From Sphaerochaeta sp. UBA5849 (GTDB taxonomy: Bacteria; Spirochaetota; Spirochaetia; Sphaerochaetales; Sphaerochaetaceae), in NCBI GenBank assembly GCA_002432715.1, contig DJGJ01000049.1, positions 23,187 to 87,186 of the forward strand: a stretch of 64,000 nt of DNA, written 5' to 3'. The notes under the pieces were generated by a model that saw nothing but the letters and a program-made list of their open reading frames with translations, made no database searches and was not told the origin of the DNA. Within the stretch, counting starts at the first letter, position 1; every line of letters starts with the position of its first letter. The translations under genes were made by a program, and so were the position numbers. Below are positions 26,602-34,827 of the stretch, in pieces.

Positions 26602-27671
26602 GCACATACTCCATTTCAGTCATGAAAAAAGAGCAGGAAGCCGAGACAAGAGAGCTCATGCAGCGATGCTTTGACAAAAGTCTTGCCTCGATCTTCTTTC
26701 TTCATCCCGACACCACGCTGGTCGTCATCCATGAAGACAGGATCGTTGCCGGTTTGAATCTCGATGTCTACCAGGTAAACAAGCAGGTGAAAATGGGATA
26801 TCTGGGATGGCTTTACACCGATAAGGAACACCGGGGCAAGGGTCTTGCAGGCAAGCTCCTGTCCGAAGCTCTGGTCTTCCTTAGGAGCTTGGGCTGCACC
26901 GATGTTGCGGGGTGCGTGGAGGGGGACAATCCAGCATCCTTCAAGCAACTTGAAAACAAGGGTTTTTCCCGTCTCTCGCTGCTTGGCCAGGTAAGGCGCT
27001 TTCGCTTCGGGCTTTTCCGGGTTTGGAAGCATGCCTCCCGATTCTTCGATATGGGATACTTTTTTTGGCATTTGAGCCTCGACGATACCCGTACGCAATC
27101 CTATCCGGAAAACCTCAAAGCCTTTCTGTTGGGAGTTGTTGCAAACACCCTGCTGTTCATCCCGGTCCTCTTTGGCTGGAACCTGGTCTCTCTTCTCAAC
27201 TTCTCCTGGATGCAGTTCTCCCACGAGACCGGATCGCTCCTCTTCGCACTCCCCCTGGTGAGTTTGCTCGTACGCACCCTGCCTTCCCTTGTGTTTGCAC
27301 ACATACAGAAAATACGGCTCGTCTACAGACAGTGGGATACTGCGTATTTCACAGCCCTTCTGCTGCCGCTTCTCGTGGGTCTGCCGTTCCCTGTACCCGG
27401 AAACCTCTATATACAAGGAAGCAACTGGTCATTGAAAACCCATGCAAAAGACCTAGCGCGCATGAGCCTGATCTCAAATACCTCGCTCGCCCTGCTCTTC
27501 ATCCTGCTTCCCAATCCCTATACGTTGTTCCTGTTGACGCTTGATACGTTTTTTTTCTTCTATCCATTCTGTGGATTCAACTCCTCACGTATCAAACGGG
27601 AAGGTTGGAATTACCGCCTCTTCAGTTATGTTCTTACCCTTGCCTGCTACGCATTTCTCTTGGTATACTGA
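26598..27671 (+). CDS. GNAT acetyltransferase fused to a polytopic membrane domain
   Basis: A 357-residue protein. Residues 1-140 are a GNAT domain with the acetyl-CoA motif EHRGKGLAGKLL (about 73-84). Residues about 175-357 hold roughly five to six hydrophobic helices. This part has features reminiscent of site-2-protease-like (M50) membrane proteins, such as PFPVPGNLYIQ and a late FYPFCGFNSSRI in place of the usual PxPPLDG, but the zinc-binding HExxH is absent. A catalytic protease is therefore not supported. The fusion may modify a membrane-associated substrate. Translation is coupled to the upstream gene by ATGA. Confidence 0.65.
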   Translation: MSTYSISVMKKEQEAETRELMQRCFDKSLASIFFLHPDTTLVVIHEDRIVAGLNLDVYQVNKQVKMGYLGWLYTDKEHRGKGLAGKLLSEALVFLRSLGCTDVAGCVEGDNPASFKQLENKGFSRLSLLGQVRRFRFGLFRVWKHASRFFDMGYFFWHLSLDDTRTQSYPENLKAFLLGVVANTLLFIPVLFGWNLVSLLNFSWMQFSHETGSLLFALPLVSLLVRTLPSLVFAHIQKIRLVYRQWDTAYFTALLLPLLVGLPFPVPGNLYIQGSNWSLKTHAKDLARMSLISNTSLALLFILLPNPYTLFLLTLDTFFFFYPFCGFNSSRIKREGWNYRLFSYVLTLACYAFLLVY

Positions 27672-27702
27672 TTGCATTATGGATGACCCGTTACCTAGTA
27701 AA

Positions 27703-27730
27703 GGGTGTTCAGGCGAACACTCGTTTTTTT
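27703..27730 (+). terminator. Rho-independent terminator after the GNAT-membrane gene
   Basis: The stem GTGTTC/GAACAC with a 4-nt loop, extendable by wobble pairs, is followed by TCG and seven T residues. It lies 31 bp after the gene's stop and 22 bp before the next start. A TATACT box at about 27664-27669 upstream leaves open an attenuator role for the following gene. Confidence 0.75.
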
Positions 27731-27752
27731 CGTTTGTGGCCGGGAGGTGTAC

Positions 27753-29018
27753 ATGCAAGTACAACTGACCGCCATCGTTATTCTGCTGTTGTTCTCTGCT
27801 GTCTTCTCAGCAACGGAAACAGCCTATACCTCCCTCTCATTCGTGCAGCTCAAGACCTTGGAGAACCGCAAGAAGCGCTCAAGCAGGCTTGCCTACAAGC
27901 TCAGCCAGAACCGCGATGCCCTGCTTACAACAGTACTTGTCGGCAACAATGTGGTGAACATCTCCGTCTCCGCCTTGGTGACCACCTTCGCCATTGAATA
28001 TTTCTCAAGCCAGGCGGTAGGCTATGCCACCGGCATCCTTACGCTGGTGATCCTGATCTTCGGTGAGATAACCCCCAAACAGCTTGCACTGACGCACAAT
28101 ATGAAGATAGCCGTCTTCATGGCCTATCCGATTCGATTCTTCTCCATCGTTCTGTTCCCCGTCGTGTGGCTGCTCAGACAATTCTCCTCCTTGATCACCC
28201 GCCTGTTCGCCTCCCATGCGGACCCGGCCATCACGACCGAGGGGGTGATGCACATGGTGGATGCCGCCGAGAATGAAGGGTTGGTGGACCAATACGAATC
28301 CGATTTGATGCAGAGGGCCATCCACTTCAGTGAAACCCAGGTCCGCACCATCATGACCCACCGCACCAATGTGTTTTGCATCAGTGACGAGCTGACAATC
28401 CGTGACGCATTCCCTTCCATCGTGAAGTCGGGCTTCAGTCGTGTTCCAGTCTTCCACGGCAGCGCCGAGAATATCATAGGGATTGTGCTGGTCCGTGACA
28501 TCCTGCGGGCCCAACTGGAGAAGCGGATGGACAAGAGCATCTCCACCATTCTCAGGAAGCCTATCTTTGTGCCGGAGCAGATGCACCTTGACGATGTCTT
28601 CTTCCTGTTCAAGAAGGACAAGTTGCAACAAGCCATCGTGCTGGATGAATACGGCGGTTTCAGCGGAGTGGTCACGATGGAAGATGTGGCTGAGCAACTG
28701 TTCGGCGAGCTCTATGACGAGCACGAGCGAAGGTTCCCCGACCGAATCGTCGAGCGTGAGCAGATGCCTGGAACCTTCCTGGTCATGGCGGACACACCGT
28801 TCCAGCAGTTTGTCGATGAACTGGATCTTTCGGCCGACTGTCAGAAGCAGAGGACTTCCACGGTTGCCGCCTATGTATTGGAGTTGACCGGAGACATCCC
28901 CCAGGAGGGGGAAGTCGTCCAGTCTCCTTTAGGAACCTTTCGCATCATTTCCATGAAGGGAAACAGGATGGAGGCAGTGGAATTTTCTCCGACCATCGAT
29001 GATGGAACCCTTCTGTAG
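27753..29018 (+). CDS. CNNM/CorC-type membrane protein (DUF21-CBS-CorC_HlyC)
   Basis: A 421-residue protein. Residues 1-about 170 form a DUF21 (CNNM) transmembrane domain with FSATETAYTSLS and GEITPKQLAL; two CBS domains follow (about 185-310), then a CorC/HlyC C-terminal domain (about 330-415). Such proteins are linked to magnesium/cobalt homeostasis and are often mislabelled haemolysins. GGGAGG precedes ATG 27753; an upstream in-frame extension runs into the terminator hairpin and is not used. It lies close to corA, which fits a shared role in divalent cations. Confidence 0.9.
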   Translation: MQVQLTAIVILLLFSAVFSATETAYTSLSFVQLKTLENRKKRSSRLAYKLSQNRDALLTTVLVGNNVVNISVSALVTTFAIEYFSSQAVGYATGILTLVILIFGEITPKQLALTHNMKIAVFMAYPIRFFSIVLFPVVWLLRQFSSLITRLFASHADPAITTEGVMHMVDAAENEGLVDQYESDLMQRAIHFSETQVRTIMTHRTNVFCISDELTIRDAFPSIVKSGFSRVPVFHGSAENIIGIVLVRDILRAQLEKRMDKSISTILRKPIFVPEQMHLDDVFFLFKKDKLQQAIVLDEYGGFSGVVTMEDVAEQLFGELYDEHERRFPDRIVEREQMPGTFLVMADTPFQQFVDELDLSADCQKQRTSTVAAYVLELTGDIPQEGEVVQSPLGTFRIISMKGNRMEAVEFSPTIDDGTLL

Positions 29019-29020
29019 CG

Positions 29021-29049
29021 TTGACTGAAGCGTGATGCGAAGGTATGAT
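29021..29049 (+). promoter_or_regulatory. leuS promoter, predicted leaderless start
   Basis: TTGACT (29021-29026), 17-bp spacer and TATGAT (29044-29049), followed by 7 nt and ATG 29057. The in-frame ATGATG at 29045 lies within the -10 box itself, so it cannot be the used start if this promoter is real. Confidence 0.7.
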
Positions 29050-29056
29050 GGCTCCC

Positions 29057-31573
29057 ATGAGCAAATATCCCTTCCATGAAATAGAGACGAAATGGCAACG
29101 GTACTGGGACGAGCATCAGAGTTTTGCCGTCACCGAGGATCCAAGCATCCCCAAGGACAAGCGGATGTATGTCCTGGATATGTTCCCGTATCCTTCAGGG
29201 GCTGGACTGCATGTCGGCCATCCTGAAGGATATACCGCCACCGATATCTACTGCAGATTCCTCAGGATGAACGGATACAACGTCCTCCATCCGATGGGCT
29301 TCGATTCTTTCGGCCTGCCGGCGGAGAACTATGCCATCAAGACCGGCACCCATCCACGGACGACCACCGAAAAGAATATCGAGAACTTCCGCAAACAGAT
29401 CAAGAGCCTGGGCTTCAGCTACGACTGGAATCGTGAGATTTCCACCCACAGAAGCGATTATTACCGCTGGACCCAGTGGATATTCATCCAGCTCTTCAAC
29501 AAGGGGCTTGCCTATGAGTCACACACCCCGATCAACTGGTGCGAGGCATGCAAAACAGGCTTGGCCAACGAGGAAGTGAAGGAAGGGAAGTGCGAACGGT
29601 GCGGAACCACGGTGGTTCGCAAGAACATCCGCCAGTGGGTGCTGAAGATCACCGAATACGCAGACAAGCTGCTTGCCGACCTGGACAGCGTGGACTGGCC
29701 GGAGTCGGTGAAGCTCATGCAGCGCAACTGGATCGGCCGCAGTGAAGGTGCCTCCGTCTCCTTCAAGGTCGATGGGATGGACGCCCAGCTGGAAGTGTAC
29801 ACCACCCGTGCCGATACGCTCTTCGGGGCAACGTACATGGTCGTCGCTCCTGAGCACCCGTTGGTTGCCCAACTGACCAAGGCTGAGCAGAAAGAGGCCG
29901 TTGAGGCATATCTTGAGTCAAGCGCACGCAAGAGCGATCTTGAGAGAACGGATCTTGCCAAAGAAAAGACCGGTGTCTTCAGCGGCAGCTATGCGATCAA
30001 CCCGGTAAACGGCAAGCGCATTCCCATTTGGGTTGCCGACTATGTCTTGATCAGTTACGGTACCGGCGCAATTATGGCGGTTCCCGCCCACGATACCCGC
30101 GACTGGGAGTTCGCCAAGAAGTTCGGCCTGCCCATCGTCGAGGTACTCAAGAGCGAAGTCGACGTACAGAAGCAGGCTTGGACCGAGGATGGAGTGCATG
30201 TGAACAGCGACTTCCTCGACGGTCTGAACAAGGAAGATGCCATCAAGACAATGCTCGATTGGCTTGAGGAGCACAAGCTTGGTTCGAAAGCGGTCAATTA
30301 CAAGCTTCGCGACTGGATATTCAGCCGACAGCGCTACTGGGGCGAGCCCATCCCCCTGGTGCACTGTCCCACCTGCGGCACGGTTGCCGTTCCCGAGGAC
30401 CAGCTGCCGCTGCTGCTTCCCGAGGTGTCCAGCTATGAGCCCAGCGGTACCGGTGAAAGTCCGTTGGCAAAAATTGAGGAGTGGGTCAATTGCTCCTGCC
30501 CGGTTTGCGGGGGAAAAGCAAAACGGGAGACCAATACCATGCCACAGTGGGCGGGTTCCTGCTGGTACTACCTGCGCTATCTCGATCCAAAGAATGACAA
30601 GCAGTTTGTTTCAGCCGAGAAGGAAGCATACTGGATGCCCGTCGACCTCTATGTCGGAGGCGCCGAGCACGCAGTGCTCCACCTGCTGTACGCCCGTTTC
30701 TGGCACAAGGTTCTCTTCGACCTCGGCCTGGTTTCCACCTCCGAGCCCTTCAAGCGATTGGTCAACCAGGGCATGATCACCAGCTATGCGTTCCAACGCA
30801 AGGACAAGAGCCTGGTCCCCACCGATATGGTCGAGGAGAAAGAGACCAATGTCTTTGTCGAGAAAGCAACCGGAGAGATCCTTGAGCGGGTCATCGCGAA
30901 AATGTCCAAGAGCTTGAAGAACGTCATCAATCCCGATGAGATCATCAGCGAGTACGGCGCCGACTCGATGCGCATGTATGAGATGTTCATGGGGCCGCTT
31001 GAAGTTTCCAAGCCTTGGGCTACGACCGGTTTGGTCGGTGTATATCGTTTCCTCGACCGCATCTACAGGCTCTTTGATGAGCGGACCATCACCGATGAAC
31101 AGCCTTCGGATGAGTTGAACAGGACGCTGCACAAGACAATCAAGAAGGTGACCTATGATACCAATACCCTGAACTTCAATACGGCGATCAGCCAGATGAT
31201 GGTATTGGTCAACGAGCTGTACAAGGTCGAAACCCTGCCCAGGGTGGTGGCCGAGACTTTGGTCAAGCTGCTCGGCCCGTACGTTCCCCACCTTGCTGAA
31301 GAGCTGTGGGAGCGCCTTGGCCATAGTGGAGGTCTCTCAACCGTAGCATGGCCGCAGTTTGTTGAGGAGTTGACGGTCGACAACCAGATTGAGATGGTCT
31401 TCCAGGTCAATGGAAAGGTTCGTTCCAAGGTGATGGTTTCCAAAGGACTTGGCAAGGATGAAGTCCTGGCAATGGCAAAGAAGGACGAGAAGCTTGCGAG
31501 CTGGCTCGAGGGCAGGACGATTGTCAAGGAGATTGTCGTTGCCGACAAGCTGGTGAATATCGTTGTAAAATAA
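29057..31573 (+). CDS. leuS: Leucyl-tRNA synthetase
   Basis: An 838-residue class I aminoacyl-tRNA synthetase that charges leucine onto tRNA. It has the HIGH-type motif [14 protein letters not shown] near residues 45-58, the CP1 editing domain with the [12 protein letters not shown] segment, a Cys-containing zinc region (CEACKTG...CERCG), and the KMSKS loop at residues 615-619. [10 protein letters not shown] is the usual N-terminus. The ATG at 29045 would add four residues but lies in the promoter -10 box. A strong terminator follows the gene. Confidence 0.97.
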   Translation: MSKYPFHEIETKWQRYWDEHQSFAVTEDPSIPKDKRMYVLDMFPYPSGAGLHVGHPEGYTATDIYCRFLRMNGYNVLHPMGFDSFGLPAENYAIKTGTHPRTTTEKNIENFRKQIKSLGFSYDWNREISTHRSDYYRWTQWIFIQLFNKGLAYESHTPINWCEACKTGLANEEVKEGKCERCGTTVVRKNIRQWVLKITEYADKLLADLDSVDWPESVKLMQRNWIGRSEGASVSFKVDGMDAQLEVYTTRADTLFGATYMVVAPEHPLVAQLTKAEQKEAVEAYLESSARKSDLERTDLAKEKTGVFSGSYAINPVNGKRIPIWVADYVLISYGTGAIMAVPAHDTRDWEFAKKFGLPIVEVLKSEVDVQKQAWTEDGVHVNSDFLDGLNKEDAIKTMLDWLEEHKLGSKAVNYKLRDWIFSRQRYWGEPIPLVHCPTCGTVAVPEDQLPLLLPEVSSYEPSGTGESPLAKIEEWVNCSCPVCGGKAKRETNTMPQWAGSCWYYLRYLDPKNDKQFVSAEKEAYWMPVDLYVGGAEHAVLHLLYARFWHKVLFDLGLVSTSEPFKRLVNQGMITSYAFQRKDKSLVPTDMVEEKETNVFVEKATGEILERVIAKMSKSLKNVINPDEIISEYGADSMRMYEMFMGPLEVSKPWATTGLVGVYRFLDRIYRLFDERTITDEQPSDELNRTLHKTIKKVTYDTNTLNFNTAISQMMVLVNELYKVETLPRVVAETLVKLLGPYVPHLAEELWERLGHSGGLSTVAWPQFVEELTVDNQIEMVFQVNGKVRSKVMVSKGLGKDEVLAMAKKDEKLASWLEGRTIVKEIVVADKLVNIVVK

Positions 31574-31587
31574 CGAATCATGCATCA

Positions 31588-31621
31588 CCACGCGAGAGGG
31601 AGCTCACGCGTGGTTTTTTTT
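31588..31621 (+). terminator. Rho-independent terminator of leuS
   Basis: An 11-bp stem (CCACGCGAGAG with CTCACGCGTGG, one mismatch) and 4-nt loop are followed by eight T residues, starting 15 bp after the leuS stop. Confidence 0.92.
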
Positions 31622-31625
31622 CTGT

Positions 31626-32102
31626 TCATTTCTCCAATACCAGATTCAACCTGAGCGTGCTGCTGTACTGCTGTGCATCACCCTTGAAAGGCTTGATCAA
31701 ACGCGCCCAGAGCCGGCCGATGGAAACCTCCTCGTGCAGGGCTCCCTGTACATAATAGAGAAAGGGTTCAGAGCGTTCGAAATCCAATCCATTCTCCGAT
31801 ACCAACTGGTACATGACCATTTCCAACGGACTGGACAAGGGGGTGTGTTCAATATACACCCTGCCAAAGCCCGGGTGCTTGGCAACCAAGGAAACATCGC
31901 AAATCGGGATAAGAAGGGAAGCATCCAAAGTATTGAAAGGAAGGGGTTCTATGACAATGACCACATCGGTTGAAGGAGTCTGAAGGGAGATTGCCGCTCG
32001 AAGATCAGAGGGAACCAAAAGACACAACAAACACAAAAGAAAACCGCCATAGGCTGCCTTGCATAGCTGAATCCGCCTCCATGTCCTTGATATATGTTCC
32101 AT
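31626..32102 (-). CDS. Exported hypothetical protein
   Basis: A 158-residue protein that I do not recognise. Residues about 15-36 are a signal sequence (hydrophobic GGFLLCLLCLLVPSDLRA with a likely signal peptidase I site after ALRA-like residues). The mature part is mostly beta-type and lacks cysteines apart from one. It is a single-gene unit with its own promoter, convergent with leuS. It may be periplasmic or outer-sheath associated, but no function can be assigned. Confidence 0.6.
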   Translation of the reverse strand: MEHISRTWRRIQLCKAAYGGFLLCLLCLLVPSDLRAAISLQTPSTDVVIVIEPLPFNTLDASLLIPICDVSLVAKHPGFGRVYIEHTPLSSPLEMVMYQLVSENGLDFERSEPFLYYVQGALHEEVSIGRLWARLIKPFKGDAQQYSSTLRLNLVLEK

Positions 32103-32115
32103 ACGCTCTTAGTAC

Positions 32116-32143
32116 AGTATCTTAGGTAAAAAACCTGTGTCAA
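32116..32143 (-). promoter_or_regulatory. Promoter of the exported hypothetical gene
   Basis: On the minus strand a perfect -35 TTGACA (32138-32143), 16-bp spacer and -10 GATACT (32116-32121), 13 nt from the ATG. The spacer contains GGTTTTTTACC, a short inverted repeat. Confidence 0.6.
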
Positions 32144-32296
32144 GTGTTTACCTATACGCTCAAAGCAATTCCTTGAAGAAATCATAATCACCAGAGAGTT
32201 ATTTGTAAAGACAATCAAATTACATATACTATTTGTTTCTTGTATAGTGAAATAATATGGTATCTTCAAAACACCATTCTTATGACACAGCAAAGC

Positions 32297-33505
32297 CTAG
32301 CCGAGCACCTTTGCCAGACCACCCTTGCTTGTCTCCCGATAGAGGGATGGAAGTGCTTGCCCTGTTTCCATCATGACTTCGATGACACTGTCAAAGCTTA
32401 CCTTGTGACGGCCGTCACCAAGCAGGGCATAGGAACAGTGGTCGAGCGAGCGCATGGCCGCCAAGGCATTGCGTTCTATGCAGGGAATCTGGACCAGACC
32501 CCGCATCGGATCGCAGGTAAGCCCCAGATGATGCTCAAGGCCCATCTCCGCCGCATACTCGATCTGATGGATACTGCCTCCCAGAAGATGGGTGGCGGCA
32601 GCACCAGCCATTGCGCAGGCGACACCGATCTCACCCTGGCACCCCACCTCGGCACCGCTGATCGATCCATTGGTCTTCACTACATTGCCGATGATACCGG
32701 CGGTGAGGAGAGCCCTGAGGATTTTCACCTTGGGCAGCTTGTACTGCTTTGCCAAAAAGTAAAGGACCCCGGGGAGAACCCCGCAACTTCCACAGGTGGG
32801 TGCGGTGACGATCAAGCCGCCCCCGGCGTTCTCTTCGCTCACAGCCAAGGCATAGCTGAGAGCCAAAGCGGTACTCCCGAGCGGGCCGGAAAACTCGGTT
32901 GCCTTGGAGTTGTACTGGCTTGCCTTGCGTGCCAGCTTGAGTCCGCCGGGAAGAACGCCCTCGGCATCCAAACCGCGTTCAACGGCACTGCTCATGACAT
33001 TCCAGACTTCCTCCATGTAGGTGAGAATTTGTGGACCCTCCCATTGGACGGCGAACTCCCACAGCTGAAGTCCTTCCTCGGAGCAATATTCGAGTATCTG
33101 CTTCATCCTGGAATACTCTTTGGGATAGACACGCTTGGAAGCCTCTTCCTCGACCCCTTCAATAATGATCTTCCCGCCGCCCACACTATAGTAGGTCTGC
33201 TCATGGGTCACATTTCCTTGTGCATCATAGGAGCGGATGGACAAGGCATTGGGATGAAAGGGCTTCTCGATATCGGGATACCAAACGATCTCAACTTCGC
33301 TGCCCTCCTTGGCAAAGACCTCCCGCAGAGCCTTGTCGGTCAGGTGGCCTTTTCCCGTGGCGGCAAGGCTGCCGTACAAATCCGCCTCATACCGCGCCTG
33401 ATGAGGATGCAATGAAAGAAAATGAGCCCCCGCAGAGCGCGGTCCCATGGTATGACTGCTGGAGGGGCCATAGCCGATCCGGAAAAGTTCGCGAAGGGAT
33501 TCCAT
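32297..33505 (-). CDS. sdaA: L-serine dehydratase, single-chain iron-sulfur type
   Basis: A 402-residue enzyme converting L-serine to pyruvate and ammonia. The N-terminal beta domain starts with GPSSSHTMGPRSAG, and the C-terminal alpha domain carries the cysteines of the catalytic [4Fe-4S] cluster (APTCGSCG, GAEVGCQGE, LTCDPMRG). It feeds pyruvate to PFOR. There is no Shine-Dalgarno; a TAGAGT box lies 6 nt before the ATG, so the transcript may be leaderless, though the -35 is poor. Confidence 0.93.
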   Translation of the reverse strand: MESLRELFRIGYGPSSSHTMGPRSAGAHFLSLHPHQARYEADLYGSLAATGKGHLTDKALREVFAKEGSEVEIVWYPDIEKPFHPNALSIRSYDAQGNVTHEQTYYSVGGGKIIIEGVEEEASKRVYPKEYSRMKQILEYCSEEGLQLWEFAVQWEGPQILTYMEEVWNVMSSAVERGLDAEGVLPGGLKLARKASQYNSKATEFSGPLGSTALALSYALAVSEENAGGGLIVTAPTCGSCGVLPGVLYFLAKQYKLPKVKILRALLTAGIIGNVVKTNGSISGAEVGCQGEIGVACAMAGAAATHLLGGSIHQIEYAAEMGLEHHLGLTCDPMRGLVQIPCIERNALAAMRSLDHCSYALLGDGRHKVSFDSVIEVMMETGQALPSLYRETSKGGLAKVLG

Positions 33506-33548
33506 AGCCGAACTCTATCGGTTTATCCATAAAAAGGGAAGGTGTTTT

Positions 33549-34277
33549 CTACCAGAGGGGGGCTTTGGAAAGCGAGGTGGAGAAGGTGCCCTCAACCAGG
33601 TCCGCGTAGAGAGTCAGGCAAAGCTGCATCTCCTGATTCCACCAACGCTCGACAAGTCCTTCAGCTTCCACCTCGATGGCATCGTTCCAGAGAAAATAGA
33701 AGGATCGCTGGTCGCTTCTCTCGTTGATCCAGTACCCTGCAGGAAGATCGGCAAGCGTGATTGCGAGCTTAGGCAGAAGAATCAGGCTCTCTTGGTCCAC
33801 AGTACCATTGAGCAGGTCAACCAAGAATTTCGAGGTGTCCAACAGAGCAACATCACAGGCCATTGCGACCAATGCCTCGCCATTGAGATTCTCTATTGCC
33901 TGGGCATTGTGGGGGTAGGCATCCAAGAGGAGACTGGCAAGCCGTCCCTGCTTCTGGTCCAGGACGATCGGCGTCCTGCACCCCGGATAGAAAAATCCTC
34001 CATAGGGAAACAGGCTTGAGAGAGGATAGGCGCAGAAAACAGTGAGCCGATCCCGCCTGACGGCGATGGTCGCCTTCGTTGTCCCGCCTTCCAAGTGCAC
34101 ATGCTTTAGATCCCCTGAGGCGTCATAATAGACGAGGGTATGCCACAGCGGACGATGGCTGACTTTCTTCCAAGGATGCTCTTCGGTGATGACAATCTCC
34201 ACCTGCCTCTCAGAGAGAGGGTTGAACTCACAACTGATGCAAAGAGCCAGAAGAGCAAAGCATACAAACCATTTCAC
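33549..34277 (-). CDS. Putative lipoprotein of unknown function
   Basis: A 242-residue protein with a lipoprotein signal: MKWFVCFALLALCISC ends in the lipobox cysteine at residue 16. The mature protein shows no domain I can name; it has a beta-rich first half and a conserved-looking YGGFFYPGC loop. It is transcribed with the DUF4416 gene 6 bp upstream, itself coupled to the DAHP synthase fusion gene. It is probably anchored on the periplasmic side. Confidence 0.65.
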   Translation of the reverse strand: MKWFVCFALLALCISCEFNPLSERQVEIVITEEHPWKKVSHRPLWHTLVYYDASGDLKHVHLEGGTTKATIAVRRDRLTVFCAYPLSSLFPYGGFFYPGCRTPIVLDQKQGRLASLLLDAYPHNAQAIENLNGEALVAMACDVALLDTSKFLVDLLNGTVDQESLILLPKLAITLADLPAGYWINERSDQRSFYFLWNDAIEVEAEGLVERWWNQEMQLCLTLYADLVEGTFSTSLSKAPLW

Positions 34278-34283
34278 ACCACC

Positions 34284-34826
34284 TTAGGTGCAAAGACCGC
34301 CTTCCTGCTTCAACTGCTGCCGGTAATCATCCCTGAATTGTTCAAACAACGTTCTCACCCCTTCACTTTGGTAATCGGCATAGGTCCACTTCAAGCCATG
34401 GAACGCGTGGTTTTCATAGTGCAGCGTCACTTCGGCGTATATGCCGTCACTGAGGGGGATGCGATGACTGCGATTCTTCGTGGTGGCGAGAATGAGATTC
34501 TCCAGACACAGCAATCCCGGGTCGAGATTCACCTCTCGCTTTGCATCCACCCGATACAGATCCTCCAGTGCATTGGTCTCACGCTTGATTGCGGAGAGCC
34601 GTGCCGGGTCGACCAATGTCTTGAACTGCAGGTAACAGCGATACGGCTTCGATCCCATCTCCCGATCGTAATAATCAGTATAGGTAAAGAGTGTGAGGGC
34701 ACTTTGGTTCAAAACAGGGCCGTAATGGGTTTCAAGACGAGAGACAACCGGCTCGAGGAGAGCCGGATCTTTTACCAACACCCCCATTATCAGGGACCTG
34801 GGGGTGAACGAAAGCAGCCGTCCCAT
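34284..34826 (-). CDS. DUF4416-family protein
   Basis: A 180-residue cytoplasmic protein matching the DUF4416 pattern: YTDYYDREMG, the NLDPGLL...LATTK...HRI core, GIYAEVTLHYE, and a closing WTYADY. Its function is unknown. ATG 34826 follows one base after the stop of the upstream gene. An extended frame reaching 34910 overlaps that gene and is not used. It is co-transcribed with aromatic biosynthesis, which may be incidental. Confidence 0.8.
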   Translation of the reverse strand: MGRLLSFTPRSLIMGVLVKDPALLEPVVSRLETHYGPVLNQSALTLFTYTDYYDREMGSKPYRCYLQFKTLVDPARLSAIKRETNALEDLYRVDAKREVNLDPGLLCLENLILATTKNRSHRIPLSDGIYAEVTLHYENHAFHGLKWTYADYQSEGVRTLFEQFRDDYRQQLKQEGGLCT

Positions 34827-34827
34827 C

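Noticed and set aside
26598..27671. Active site-2 protease
   Set aside because: No HExxH or equivalent zinc motif is present in the membrane part.
27705..27752. Upstream in-frame start of the CNNM/CorC gene
   Set aside because: The extension would be encoded by the terminator hairpin and U-tract; ATG 27753 has a strong GGGAGG.
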